Positions 21,913 to 32,643 of a DNA stretch of 64,000 bases are shown in pieces (positions within the stretch are counted from its first letter, which is position 1; each line of letters starts with the position of its first letter). This stretch comes from Ascarosepion bandense. Taxonomy: Eukaryota > Mollusca > Cephalopoda > Sepiida > Sepiidae. Position numbers and translations under genes: made by a program. The notes beneath the pieces were generated by a model. That model was not told the origin of the DNA. It did not search any database and saw only the letters and a program-made list of their open reading frames with translations. The stretch is taken from the NCBI GenBank assembly GCA_037127315.1, contig JBBBDQ010001451.1, positions 1,515,001 to 1,579,000 on the forward strand, written 5' to 3'.

Positions 21913-23720
21913 CTAGAAAGGTTTAGCATTATCCGAATAGACATGAGAGTGAACGCCAAAAAGATTGGTAAATCTGACGAAGGCTAACAGGAAGGATCTG
22001 GAGCTCATGTCAGGCAAAAGCTCCAGATGCACTGCGCGAAGACTCATGCAGGTAAATAGCAGGATGTACATCTTTATTTCATCATCCTTGTACTTTACCA
22101 AGAAATGGCCGGTAAAATCTATACCCACTTGTTGAAAGGGGTGAACAAAATTTGCCCGATGGGTGGGTAGTTGAGAGCCCGAGGGAGCTTTATACGGTAA
22201 AGAATTAATTTTCTTACAAGTAATACAGCTACGAAGTGTTTTCTTTACCGATTGTCTTCCCTGGGGAATCCAAAATCCGGATAATCTCAACTTGGAAAGA
22301 GTTGAATTGGTTCCCATGTGGCAACAATTCAAATGCGCCTCTTTGATAACCAATTCAGTTAAGGGGTGATGTTTACCCAAAAGTATAGGGAATTTGACTC
22401 CGAAGTGGAGTATACTGGAATTCTGGATGCGTCCTTTAGTCCGCAACAGACCATCCCTATCAATAAACAACCCAAGGGCAGTTATTCTAGGAGGTACCAC
22501 CTTATTAGAAGGTTGAGTCAAATATTCCAACTCAAAGGGAAATGCCTCCCTTTGCATATCAGAAAAAAGCAACAATTTGGCTTTATGGTAGGTATCAGTG
22601 TGTCGATGCATCAACTTATCACCGAACCTTAAAACCTTTTCAAGAACGTTGATCGCTCTAGACAATGTTGAAAATTTAGAAATATTTAAAGGAAGACTGG
22701 ATTCGTCTGCGCGAGAATCCTCGGTTAACATACAGGATACAATCTTCCGGTTGGTGTCATTAAGGCAAGGTAATGGAGATACTGGCCAGTCGATGTTATG
22801 TTGATTTAGCCAATCGGGTCCGTATACCCAAAAATCGAACAATTGTTTAAACTTGGAGGCTAAAAGGCCTCTAGTCAACAAATCCGCAGGATTTTCCGAC
22901 GAAGGGACATACTTGAACAAGGGGGTGACGCCAAATCTGATGTTAACGTCCTCCAACATTTTTTTTTTGTTCAGGACACGATTTTCCACAAAAATATTTC
23001 TTTTAGACCCCTTTCCATTTAAAACCCAAGATAAGGCTACTTGTGCATCTGACACAAGGAAAATAGAAAGTACGTTGATAGGCTTCAAGGCTTCAATAAC
23101 CTTAGGAACAACTTTGAGAGCGAGATAGATCGCCATTAGTTCCAAAGTAGGTAGGGTTTTCTGCTTAATGGGAGCCACCTTAGCTTTAGCGAACAACAAG
23201 GAACATCGATTTCCTTGTTTAACATATAAAGAAAACCCGTATGCGAGCTTAGATGCGTCGCAGAAACAAATAAATTCCACCGGGAAGCTCTCCTGCAACA
23301 CACGTCTGGGGAACTCAAATTCGCTTAATTCATTAAGTTCCTTAGCAAGAGTTTGCCAAGGGATAGTAAAATTTTCAGGGATCTGTTGATCCCAGGACAA
23401 GTTGTTTTTCCATAGTTGGCTAACGAATGTCTTGCCCTGAATAGTAACTGGGAGAAGTAAGGAAAGCGGATCATAGATGCTGGAAGTCTGAGACAGAATT
23501 CCACGTTTAGTGTCTACGTTAATGTTAATCTCAGTGGGCGCAAGTCTGATTGTATCTTGTCGAGGGGAATAATGATACCCCAGTACCTTTTCATAGGAGG
23601 GAAGGGGGAGGTAATTGATCCATCCTCTGACATTTTCTTTTGCAAATCCGCACAGTTGGAGTTACAGGACTGAAGATCGAATCCTGCGTCCTTCAACCTG
23701 TTACGTACAGTACTATACAC
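21913..23720 (-). pseudogene. BEL/Pao pol: RT end, RNase H and integrase N-half
   Basis: Rightmost part (23600-23720) reads VRNRLKDAGFDLQSCNSNC, the late RT palm/thumb. A frameshift near 23600-23630 changes frame, and then KVLGYHYSPRQDTI, TKRGILSQTSSIYDPLSLLL and KNNLSWDQQIPENF follow in one frame open down to 21913. RNase H: FICFCDASKLAYGF, PTLELMAIYLAL and SDAQVALSWV give the D, E and D catalytic residues. Integrase zinc finger: KEAHLNCCHMGT with the two His/Cys parts ending SCITCKK. Core: GIDFTGHF and VYSDNAKPF give the first two catalytic Asp. The frame then stops, one base out of phase with the rest. No start codon of its own, as expected for an internal part of a polyprotein. Confidence 0.9.
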
Positions 23721-23735
23721 AGAAAGGAGAGACCT

Positions 23736-24284
23736 AACAACTACTAAATGTTATACTAACAAGTACTAAATGTTACACTAACAAGCACTAAATGTCATAT
23801 TAACAAGTACTAAATGTTACACTAACAAGCACTAAATGTCACCATAACAAGCACTAAATGTTATATTAACAAGCACTAAATGTTATATTAACAAGCACTA
23901 AATGTTATATTAACAAGTACTAAATGTTACACTAACAAGCACTAAATGTCACCATAACAAGCACTAAATGTTATATTAACAAGCACTAAATGTTATATTA
24001 ACAAGCACTAAATGTTATATTAACAAGTACTAAATGTTACACTAACAAACACTAAATGTCATATTAACAAGTACTAAATGTTACACTAACAAACACTAAA
24101 TGTCACCATAACAAGCACTAAATGTTATATTAACAAGCACTAAATGTCATCATAACAAGCACTAAATGTCATACTAACAAGCACCAAATGTCACCATAAC
24201 AAGCACTAAATGCCATATTAACAAGCACTAAATGTTATATTAACAAGCACTAAACGTCACTACAACAAGCACCAAATGTTATAT
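23736..24284. repeat. 22-bp minisatellite, about 25 copies, inside BEL/Pao element
   Basis: Unit AACAAGCACTAAATGTTATA plus TT, with common variants (GTACTAAATG, GTCACCAT, GTTACACT). Larger blocks of several units repeat, for example the run ending in CACCATAAC recurs at about 23840 and 23952, so the array has grown in multi-unit steps. It joins the gag start on one side and the late RT on the other, taking the place of the missing gag, protease and RT. Confidence 0.95.
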
Positions 24285-24439
24285 CTTCCCAAGTCGGCTG
24301 TGCAGAATTCGAACCTTCTGAGAAATGTCCGAAATTCAAATTTATCCGCTGAAGGAGACCCACTGAAGTCAGGACACTCCAATTGTAATTTTAAAGGTTG
24401 AAGAGAGACAGGTTTTAAATTTTGCCGCTCTCCCGCCAT
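24260..24439 (-). pseudogene. BEL/Pao gag N-terminal fragment, 59 codons
   Basis: Starts at an ATG (24439) reading MAGERQNLKP, then LQPLKLQLECPDFSGS and FEFRTFLRRFEFC. BEL/Pao gags commonly have an 'LPKL-LP-FSG, W--F---F' stretch in this position, so this is taken as the gag start. The frame stops at 24260, inside the first minisatellite units. Other ATGs upstream lead to short frames; this one fits the family motif. Confidence 0.65.
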
Positions 24440-24669
24440 ATGCCGCCCTCAAGCATACCAGGATAACATGCGAAGAGAGAGAGAAAATAAGGAAATATCA
24501 AGGCTTATCCAGTCAAACTAACCCCCTCTCCGACAAATTTTGAAAAAAAATTTTTTTTTTTTTTAGGTAGCAGACAAGAAGCACCAAAAAAAATCACACA
24601 AATAACAATTCTGGAAGGGAAAAATTTATAATAAAATATGTAACGCTCATATTTTTGCAATAAAAGCTA

Positions 24670-25324
24670 TGTGAGAAATATATTCACATAGCTTAGCGCT
24701 TAAGCAGTGAAAGGAAATTATCAAACATAACAAGACATACCTGGTATAGAAAAAACAATTTATTTGTCTTGCAAAAATATGCTGAATTTTGCTGCTACAG
24801 TGTAGCTTGGTATAGTCTCTTTTCTCTGCTTAGCTTGGTATAGTATCCTCCGTCTAGGAGTGGGATGAAAAAGACACAAGGAACTGCGATCCGCGACGTA
24901 CAGGAACTTTCTTCTGGGTCAGCTTCTTTCACAGTTTCTTATCTTGGTATAAGATGATAGTGCTTAGAGAATTTTTCTCTAGGAAGGCAAGGCTTTGCCC
25001 ATAGGGTATCCTTTTTAAGGTAAGAAGGGTAACAAGAGATTTTCTCTGTTACAAAGTTGTGGCATTAGCCTAAAAGATTACAAAGAATTGGTAAGATGGT
25101 CTCGATATAGCGAGACAAGTGGGCGCCAATTTAGGCCCTGCTGCAACAAAAATCCGGAGCGGCACAAATACGTCCGATACTGTTCGTGCTAGCTGAAAAA
25201 AGGAGAGAACAAAACCATCAGAAAAAAAACATAAAACCTCTGGTAAAGCCCGCCTAAAGTTCAAAACGATGTTCGGGTTAAATCAGCCAATCAGGAGACC
25301 CGTTACATCTGTAAATTTCCGACA
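24670..25324 (-). repeat. 5' LTR of the BEL/Pao element
   Basis: 655 bases, near identical to 20479-21133. The internal sequence next to it in element orientation starts TAGCTTTTATTGCAAAAATA; I could not match a tRNA primer-binding site with certainty. The 3' CGACA is followed by AAAG and the next satellite unit. Confidence 0.95.
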
Positions 25325-25328
25325 AAAG

Positions 25329-27944
25329 ATGTCAGATTGAAGCACTAAAGGGAAAATACATAAGACAGGGTGTAAATAAAGCAATTTATAAGAAACATCA
25401 AAGGAAATTAAAGTGAGAGACGGTGTGTAAATAAATCATAGAATTAGGTAATTAAATTAAACACATTCTATAGAGAGAGGGTGTAAGTAAAGATGTCAGA
25501 GTGGAGCACTAAAGGGATTATACATAAGACAGGGTGTAAATAAAGCAATTTATAAGAAACATCAAAGGAAATTAAAGTGAGAGACGCTGTGTAAATAAAT
25601 CATAGAATTAGGTAATTAAATTAAACACATTCTATAGAGAGAGGGTGTAAGTAAAGATGTCAGAGTGAAGCACTAAAGGGAAAATACATAAGACAGGGTG
25701 TAAATAAAGCAATTTATAAGAAACATCAAAGGAAATTAAAGTGAAAGACGGTGTGTAAATAAATCATAGAATTAGGTAATTAAATTAAACACATTCTATA
25801 GAGAGAGGGTGTAAGTAAAGATGTCAGAGTGAAGCACTAAAGGGAAAATACATAAGACAGGGTGTAAATAAAGCAATTTATAAGAAACATCAAAGGAAAT
25901 TAAAGTGAGAGACGGTGTGTAAATAAATCATAGAATTAGGTAATTAAATTAAACACATTATATAGAGAGAGGGTGTAAGTAAAGATGTCAGAGTGAAGCA
26001 CTAAAGGGAAAATACCTAAGACAGGGTGTAAATAAAGCAATTTATAAGAAACATCAAAGGAAATTAAAGTGAGAGACGGTGTGTAAATAAATCATAGAAT
26101 TAGGTAATTAAATTAAACACATTATATAGAGAGAGGGTGTAAGTAAAGATGTCAGAGTGGAGCATTAAAGGGATTATACATAAGACAGGGTGTAAATAAA
26201 GCAATTTATAAGAAACATCAAAGGAAATTAAAGTGAGAGACGGTGTGTAAATAAATCATAGAATTAGGTAATTAAATTAAACACATTCTATAGAGAGAGG
26301 GTGTAAGTAAAGATGTCAGAGTGAAGCACTAAAGGGAAAATACATAAGACAGGGTGTAAATAAAGCAATTTATAAGAAACATCAAAGGAAATTAAAGTGA
26401 AAGACGGTGTGTAAATAAATCATAGAATTAGGTAATTAAATTAAACACATTCTATAGAGAGAGGGTGTAAGTAAAGATGTCAGAGTGAAGCACTAAAGGG
26501 AAAATACATAAGACAGGGTGTAAATAAAGCAATTTATAAGAAACATCAAAGGAAATTAAAGTGAGAGACGGTGTGTAAATAAATCATAGAATTAGGTAAT
26601 TAAATCAAACACATTATATATAGAGAGGGTGTAAGTAAAGATGTCAGAGTGAAGCACTAAAGGGAAAATACATAAGACAGGGTGTAAATAAAGCAATTTA
26701 TAAGAAACATCAAAGGAAATTAAAGTGAGAGACGGTGTGTAAATAAATCATAGAATTAGGTAATTAAATTAAACACATTATATAGAGAGGGTGTAAGTAA
26801 AGATGTCAGAGTGAAGCACTAAAGGGAAAATACATAAGACAGGGTGTAAATAAAGCAATTTATAAGAAACATCAAAGGAAATTAAAGTGAGAGACGGTGT
26901 GTAAATAAATCATAGAATTAGGTAATTAAATTAAACACATTCTATAGAGAGAGGGTGTAAGTAAAGATGTCAGAGTGAAGCACTAAAGGGAAAATACATA
27001 AGACAGGGTGTAAATAAAGCAATTTATAAGAAACATCAAAGGAAATTAAAGTGAGAGACGGTGTGTAAATAAATCATAGAATTAGGTAATTAAATTAAAC
27101 ACATTATATAGAGAGAGGGTGTAAGTAAAGATGTCAGAGTGAAGCACTAAAGGGAAAATACATAAGACAGGGTGTAAATAAACCAATTTATAAGAAACAT
27201 CAAAGGAAATTAAAGTGAGAGACGCTGTGTAAATAAATCATAGAATTAGGTAATTAAATTAAACACATTATATAGAGAGAGTGTGTAAGTAAAGATGTCA
27301 GAGTGAAGCACTAAAGGGAAAATACATAAGACAGGGTGTAAATAAAGCAATTTATAAGAAACATCAAAGGAAATTAAAGTGAGAGACGGTGTGTAAATAA
27401 ATCATAGAATTAGGTAATTAAATTAAACACATTCTATAGAGAGAGGGTGTAAGTAAAGATGTCAGAGTGAAGCACTAAAGGGAAAATACATAAGACAGGG
27501 TGTAAATAAAGCAATTTATAAGAAACATCAAAGGAAATTAAAGTGAGAGACGGTGTGTAAATAAATCATAGAATTAGGTAATTAAATTAAACACATTATA
27601 TAGAGAGAGGGTGTAAGTAAAGATGTCAGAGTGAAGCACTAAAGGGAAAATACATAAGACAGGGTGTAAATAAAGCAATTTATAAGAAACATCAAAGGAA
27701 ATTAATGTGAGAGACGGTGTGTAAATAAATCATAGAATTAGGTAATTAAATTAAACACATTATATAGAGAGAGGGTGTAAGTAAAGATGTCAGAGTGAAG
27801 CACTAAAGGGAAAATACATAAGACAGGGTGTAAATAAAGCAATTTATAAGAAACATCATAGGAAATTATAGAGAAAGACGATGTGTAAATAAATAAGAAA
27901 TATAATTTAGATACATATTATAGGAAAATAGGATGTAAATCGCA
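25329..27944. repeat. 164-bp higher-order satellite, ~16 units
   Basis: ATGTCAGAGTG (or ATGTCAGATTG) recurs at 25329, 25493, 25657, 25821, 25985, 26149, 26313, 26477, 26641, 26803, 26967, 27131, 27295, 27459, 27623 and 27787: 164 bases each, except one 162-base unit. Inside a unit the strings GGTGTAAATAAAG, GTGTGTAAATAAAT and GGTGTAAGTAAAG end three related monomers of 53, 55 and 56 bases. Units differ at few positions (for example TTCTATAG or TTATATAG, CACTAAAGGGA or GGATTA). The last unit decays from about 27850. Confidence 0.97.
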
Positions 27945-29042
27945 CAATGAGGGCAGTACTGAACGGACATATATCCCGATACTATCATATAAACACGGGT
28001 GTCCCTCAAGGCTCTATTCTAGGTCTTACGCTTTTCCTGATCTTCATTAACTATCTCCACGATGTAATCAGTTCCCAAGTAGGCATATACGCTAACGACA
28101 CCACCGTTTACTTTCACCTCGATCAAAAATCTGCTGAGTCTGACCTCGCTGCCGAACTTGAAAAGGATCTGCAATCTGTGGTGGACTGGGTTAAGAAATG
28201 GCTATTAAATTTTAATGCTTCCAAAACGAAGCTGTCATCATAGACGGTCGCTCCAACCTCCCATTAGCATGGATCAGGCTAAACTCCCTGAGAGCAAAAC
28301 AATGCGCCTCCTTGGCCAAACTCTCTCAGTAGATCTCAAGTGGAATGGCTATATCGAATCCATAGCTAAATCCACTGCTAAGAATGCCGGTTCACTGTGC
28401 AAGGCCCGTCCGAATCCATCTTGCACATATATAAAACCACCATCCACCTGTGTACTGAATACTGCTGCCACAGCTGGTCGGGTGCCCCTGCTATTCATCT
28501 TGGAGTTCTTGACAAAATCCAGCTGAGAATCTGTAATGTGATCTACTTGTCAGCTCGGCTGCAGTCGCTCTCTCTCCTGCGTGATGTAGCTTCCCTGTGT
28601 CTCTTCTACAAATACTTTCACAGCTTCTGTTTGAATGAAATGAGCTCACTGGTGCCCCCTAGGTATGAATTTAATCAAGCTACTAGACTATCAAATAGGT
28701 CCCACCATTTTAAAGTGTAACCGATACAAAGTAACCGCAATTTCTACTCTAATAGCTTCTTTTCTCGCACTTCCCGCTTGTGGAATTCCCTTCTGTATAA
28801 TTGCTTCCCCGACAGCTACAATCTCTAAGAATTTAAATGTAAGGTCAATAGTCATCTTCTGTCTCACTGACTCGCATCCATTCTCTCAAGCTCTTTTCCC
28901 AATCCACTCCACCCCCATTACACCAGTATACTCATCCTTCTATTACCCTCTTCCTGATACCCCCTATAACCTGCCCCTCTTTCTCATCACTTCTCCATGT
29001 GCAACAGTGGCAGTAAAACTTCTTTGATTGGGGTGAAAAAAG
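27945..29042 (+). mobile_element. LINE-J copy inserted in the satellite
   Basis: Reads GVPQGSILGLTLFLIFINYL and GIYANDTTVYF: the catalytic YADD is changed to YAND. Then WVKKWLLNFNASKTKL, and after frame changes LLGQTLSVDLKWNGYIE, HIYKTTIHLCTEYCCHSW, SLCLYKYF-type sequence and the SRTSRLWNSLL-type end near 28770. The tail near 29000-29042 (CAACAGTGGCAGTAAAA, GGGGTGAAAAAAG) is the LINE-J 3' end. Diverged satellite monomers lie on both sides, so it inserted into the array border. At least two frameshifts. Confidence 0.88.
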
Positions 29043-29177
29043 AAGCTATCAGAGATAAACATTAAAACAGAAATATTGCAAAAAGACGGGGTCTAAATAA
29101 ATCAATTAAAAAGAAACATCAAAGGAAATTATATGGCGACATTTGTAAAATAACGTCATAGAGGGAAGCACGAAAAG
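29043..29177. repeat. Diverged satellite monomers between two insertions
   Basis: AAAGACGGGGTCTAAATAAA and AAGAAACATCAAAGGAAATT match the 164-bp unit, but the rest is diverged. The segment is cut off by LINE-J on the left and a SINE on the right. Confidence 0.75.
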
Positions 29178-29425
29178 AAAGAGCCGAGTTCGAATTCCAG
29201 TTCAATTCCTTGTATTCACTTACGCACAAATATCCTAGGGAAAGGTATTAATCAGTCTCTTCCCTCCAGTTATGGGTTAAATAACAGGACAGATTGGGTT
29301 TTATAGCCTTGGCTGGCAACCAGTCTACCACAGAAAGCAATGGCAATTTACTGCGGGATAATATTCTTCCCAGTCAGTCATGTCGCCCAAAACGTGTATC
29401 ATTTATAGCACTTAACTGACTGACG
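29178..29425 (+). mobile_element. SINE family A copy lacking its 5' head
   Basis: Starts at the B-box-like GAGTTCGAATTCC, then GGGAAAGGTATTAATCAGTC, GGACAGATTGGGTTTTATAG, CCAGTCAGTCATGTCGCC and CACTTAACTGACTGACG. The A-box half is missing. It sits within diverged satellite monomers. Confidence 0.85.
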
Positions 29426-29655
29426 TAGTTGAAATACCAAGGTCTTTATTTATTGTATTTAGACAGACAGGGGATAAATAAAGTAATTAAAGGTAAACAC
29501 CCTTGGAGATTATATCGAAACATACTTTGGGTAAAAATTCAATGGAATCATGAAGAGTAAATTTATAGAGAATAAGATCAAAATACGGTATTTAACGGGA
29601 AACTCAAAGAAGAAGAATAAGGAATCGTGATTAACAACAGGAGACAATAAAGACA
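29426..29655. repeat. Right monomeric border of the 164-bp satellite
   Basis: GACAGGGGATAAATAAAGTA and ATTAAAGGTAAACACC-type segments are recognisable single monomers. Similarity fades out by about 29650. Confidence 0.6.
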
Positions 29656-30155
29656 TTTTTTATTAACAAATTAAACAAAATATTAGATTAACGTTTCTTT
29701 TCGCAAAAGATGAATAGAATTTCGAGAAATATCAGGATGTTATCACACCTTTATTCAGTTCCATGTTTTAGGTTGTGTATTGTAAACTTAATTCAGAATA
29801 TGACCTGGGAGAAAGAAAAATCTAAAGGGATGATATCGGAAGACATCGGTCTCGATCTGTAAAGAATGAGTAATAATTTTCCAGCAATGACATTGACCTA
29901 ATTACTATATGTACGTGTACCATCCAATTGAAAGAACGTTAAGAAGCCTTTTTGTGAGCCGCGGAAAAAGAAAATCAATGATATGTATTCAAGTAGTTTT
30001 TTCTTTCATGTTTCCATCAATAAAAAGCGCTTGAAAAGTTTTTCTAGTGCCAAACCTTACTAAACATTTACTTCTGAGCTTTACTTACATTTCATTATTC
30101 GCTTTGTGGATGGTGCATTGCCAATAATACATTTTCAATATGGTTATATTTCTTG
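29656..30155. other. No recognised feature
   Basis: No open frame or repeat partner seen. Confidence 0.45.
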
Positions 30156-30159
30156 AAAT

Positions 30160-30925
30160 CAAGTGCCAAGTAGGCATCTACGCAGATGACACCACAATTT
30201 ACTCCCGCATCAGTAAGAAATCTGGCCTGGCGGACAAACATAACCTCGCTGCTGATCTTAAGAGGGATTTATATTCTGTGGTGGAATGGGCTAAGAAGTG
30301 GCTGTGAATTTCAACGCTTCTAAGACCAAGCTGCTGTCTGTCAATAATCATAGAAACCTCTCTTGCCTCTCATAAGCATGGACCAAGCGAGTCTCCCTGA
30401 GAGCAATTCACTGCACCTCCTCGGTCTTACACTCTTATCCGATCTCGAGTGGAACCATTACATTGAATCAAAAGCGAAATCTACTGATAGGAAGTTTGGG
30501 TCACTGTGTCCGGTCAGGATGTTTTTTTTGCCTGAATCCATCCTGCATATATACAAATCAACCTTCTGTCCTCGTATGGAGTACTGCTGTCATATATGGT
30601 CAGGTGCACCCGCTGTTCATCTCAGTGTTCATGACAGACTCCAAAGAAGAATGAGTAATGTGATAGGTACCGACTTAGCAGCTTGACTGCAGCCACTTTC
30701 TCTCTGTCTGTTCTATAAATACTTTCATGGCTTCTGCTTCAACGAACTTAAGTCACTGGTACCCCTGAAACAGGTGTTTACTCGTGCAACCAGACTGGCA
30801 ACTGGGTCTTACCCATTCAGTTAGATCAACCAAATGCATACGACAATTCTACTCCTGCAGCTTCGTTTCTCGCACTTCCCGCCTGTGGAACTCGCTTCAG
30901 TATTATTGCTTTCCTCTCATCCAAG
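30160..30925 (+). mobile_element. LINE-J fragment, truncated at both ends
   Basis: Starts at CQVGIYADDTTIYSRISKKS (catalytic YADD intact), then AADLKRDLYSVVEWAKKW, LPESNSLHLLGLTLLSDLEW, ILHIYKSTFCPRMEYCCHIW and DRLQRRMSNVIGTDLAA. A small deletion removes the LQPLPHRRNVAS region. The right end breaks off in the SRLWNSLQYY region, exactly where the dispersed repeat copy 2 begins, so the 3' tail is absent. Confidence 0.88.
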
Positions 30926-31443
30926 TTGTTTTAATCCACTGTGTACGATGCCACTTCCGGGAAGAAAGCTTTGCTCGTCTACTCAATATTTTTTTTTTTA
31001 TAAGCGTTTCACCCCGAGCAAGGCATGTCACTGCCACTACTGCGCAGGGGGCTACGTAGAGTGGAGAAAGGATGATTAAATATAGGAAGTGTCAGAGGGT
31101 GGGTGATAGGTGGGTAGGGATACCGAGAATGGTTAAATATAGGAAATGTCAGAGGGTGGGTGATAGGTGGGTAAGGATACCGAGAATGAGGGTTGGGTCG
31201 ATGATTCGCAAATGCTACGTATAATTACTAGTAGATATCATGATAGACTCGTCATTAAAATGGAAAGTACTCATGACTCAACTTTATAACTGGCCCATAG
31301 CTTTTGAAAAAAATGAATTCATGCATTCCTCTGGGTATTCTTTCTAAGTGATAGCCAATTAACCGACCTTATTTTGTCCTCTTCTTACTGCTTTTATTTT
31401 TCGTGCCGATAAATTTCCAGCTGGTTTGTCATCGTCTGTTAAC
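30926..31443 (+). repeat. Dispersed repeat copy 2, interrupted by LINE-J
   Basis: AATCCACTGTGTACGATGCC at the start and GATAGCCAATTAACCGACC later match copy 1 at 19358-19645. Copy 1 continues from CTACTCAATATATATTCG with no gap, whereas copy 2 has about 215 extra bases at that point. Confidence 0.8.
30990..31205 (-). mobile_element. Short LINE-J 3' end inserted in the dispersed repeat
   Basis: Left end is a T-run followed by GCGTTTCACCCCGAGCAAGG and CTGCGCAGGGGGCTACG, the LINE-J tail in reverse complement. The rest, to about 31205, is 3' UTR with a two-copy short repeat (GTCAGAGGGTGGGTGATAGG at about 31091 and 31151). Comparison with copy 1 of the host repeat sets the insertion limits. Confidence 0.85.
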
Positions 31444-31905
31444 TTCTAAATCTTTGCTCTTGTATTTATCCAGAAATACTATATATTTTCAATATTCTCT
31501 TATTCATTGGACATGAACAATACACAACTATGACATTTTATCGGCGAGAAATTTCTGTTAATTTCCCATAGTTTTAAATTCCGAGATTGTCCTCACTGCC
31601 CACGCATTAGTGCGAATTGAACGTACCACCCTGAAACTAACGTCAATCTATCGATTGCAATTCCGCATGGATAACCACGCCACACGGATGTTTTTAATAA
31701 TCAGTCCACTGAATAGACAATCTAACTCATCGATTTTTTTTCTTTATGAAGCAAATACTGGCTTTTCCAAAACATGGTTTTTGTGTCTGAAGTTAGATGT
31801 AAACTTCCGCCAGTTAGATAAACACTCAAAGATTCAAATATATATACCTCGATCAGTGCGGTAAAATTTCCAGACTGAATTCTGTCAAAATCTGATATGC
31901 ATCAT
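31444..31905. other. No recognised feature
   Basis: An 84-codon plus-strand frame at 31610-31864 has no recognisable domain. No repeat partner. Confidence 0.45.
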
Positions 31906-31926
31906 GTTGTTAACCGTCAAGAATAG

Positions 31927-31975
31927 TTTAAGATGTCGTCCATTGGTCTGCAAGACCAATGAACGACATCTTAAA
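31927..31975. repeat. Short near-perfect hairpin
   Basis: TTTAAGATGTCGTCCATTGG continues to TCT, then a GCA loop at 31950-31952, then the complement ending in CATCTTAAA. The arms are 23 bases with one C:A mismatch. The 3-base loop makes a microRNA precursor unlikely. Confidence 0.85.
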
Positions 31976-32168
31976 ATATCGAAAATTATTAGAAATAAGA
32001 ATAATACTAAAATAAATAAAATAATTCAGATAGATTTTCTGACGTTTAAAGATTGCAAGAAAAATATATATCAGAATCTTCCTCCTATAGTAAGTTAGTT
32101 CGCACAGTCTTTACGCCCTGCCATTGACTCAGAAATGCACCAATCCAGTGCGATGACAAGGACAGCCG

Positions 32169-32169
<1 letters not shown>

Positions 32170-32216
<47 letters not shown>
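32170..32216. repeat. (TA)n microsatellite
   Basis: Pure TA run of about 46 bases. Confidence 0.97.
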
Positions 32217-32218
<2 letters not shown>

Positions 32219-32297
32219 AAGTGAATAAGGAACGAAGAGAATATTAACAACGTTCAAAATATTTATTTAAAACAGATTTCAATATAGAAATAGAACT

Positions 32298-32533
32298 ATG
32301 AATATTTATTATGACTTATAGTTTAGAACATGCACAAATTACAATCTACTACAAATTGTACATTTTGTTTCTACATTGAAAGGACAATGTCTCATCAGGT
32401 AGTAAACGCTATTTTTCTGACCAAAAAATAACGTTTACTAACTAATGAGACATTGTCTTTTCATCGTCGAGACTAAATGTACAGTTTTAGTAGATTGCAA
32501 TTTGTACATGCTCTAAACTATAACTTATAATTC

Positions 32534-32535
<2 letters not shown>
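32298..32535. repeat. Foldback element with ~115-bp arms
   Basis: The left arm (ATGAATATTTATTATGACTT, ACATGCACAAATTACAATCT, GACAATGTCTCATCA, TAAACGCTATTTTT) is mirrored in reverse complement by the right arm (AAAAAATAACGTTTA, TAATGAGACATTGTC, AGATTGCAATTTGTACATG, AACTTATAATTCAT). The centre is at about 32418-32421 with almost no loop. A few mismatches only. No TIR motif of a known transposon; (TA)n lies on its right side. Confidence 0.9.
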
Positions 32536-32570
<35 letters not shown>

Positions 32571-32604
32571 ATATATATATATATAAAAGAATATATATAT
32601 ATAA

Positions 32605-32640
<36 letters not shown>
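32536..32640. repeat. Interrupted (TA)n microsatellite
   Basis: TA runs broken by AAAGAA and AAGACA. Confidence 0.95.

Positions 32641-32643
<3 letters not shown>

Larger units (their letters stand above)
20479..25324 (-). mobile_element. BEL/Pao LTR retrotransposon, young but internally deleted
   Basis: Both ends are 655-bp direct repeats that start TGT and end ACA on either strand reading. AAAG stands at 20475-20478 and 25325-25328, a 4-bp target duplication; removing the element and one AAAG restores the satellite phase exactly. On the minus strand the internal part holds a gag start, a 22-bp minisatellite, the last part of RT, RNase H, and integrase in two frames. Domain order RT-RNase H-integrase with the BEL-type C-terminus identifies BEL/Pao. 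Protease and most of gag and RT are missing, so it would depend on another copy to move. Confidence 0.93.

Noticed and set aside
23755..24284. CRISPR-like array (short regular repeat)
   Set aside because: The 22-bp units are contiguous with no unique spacers, and the context is an animal retroelement.
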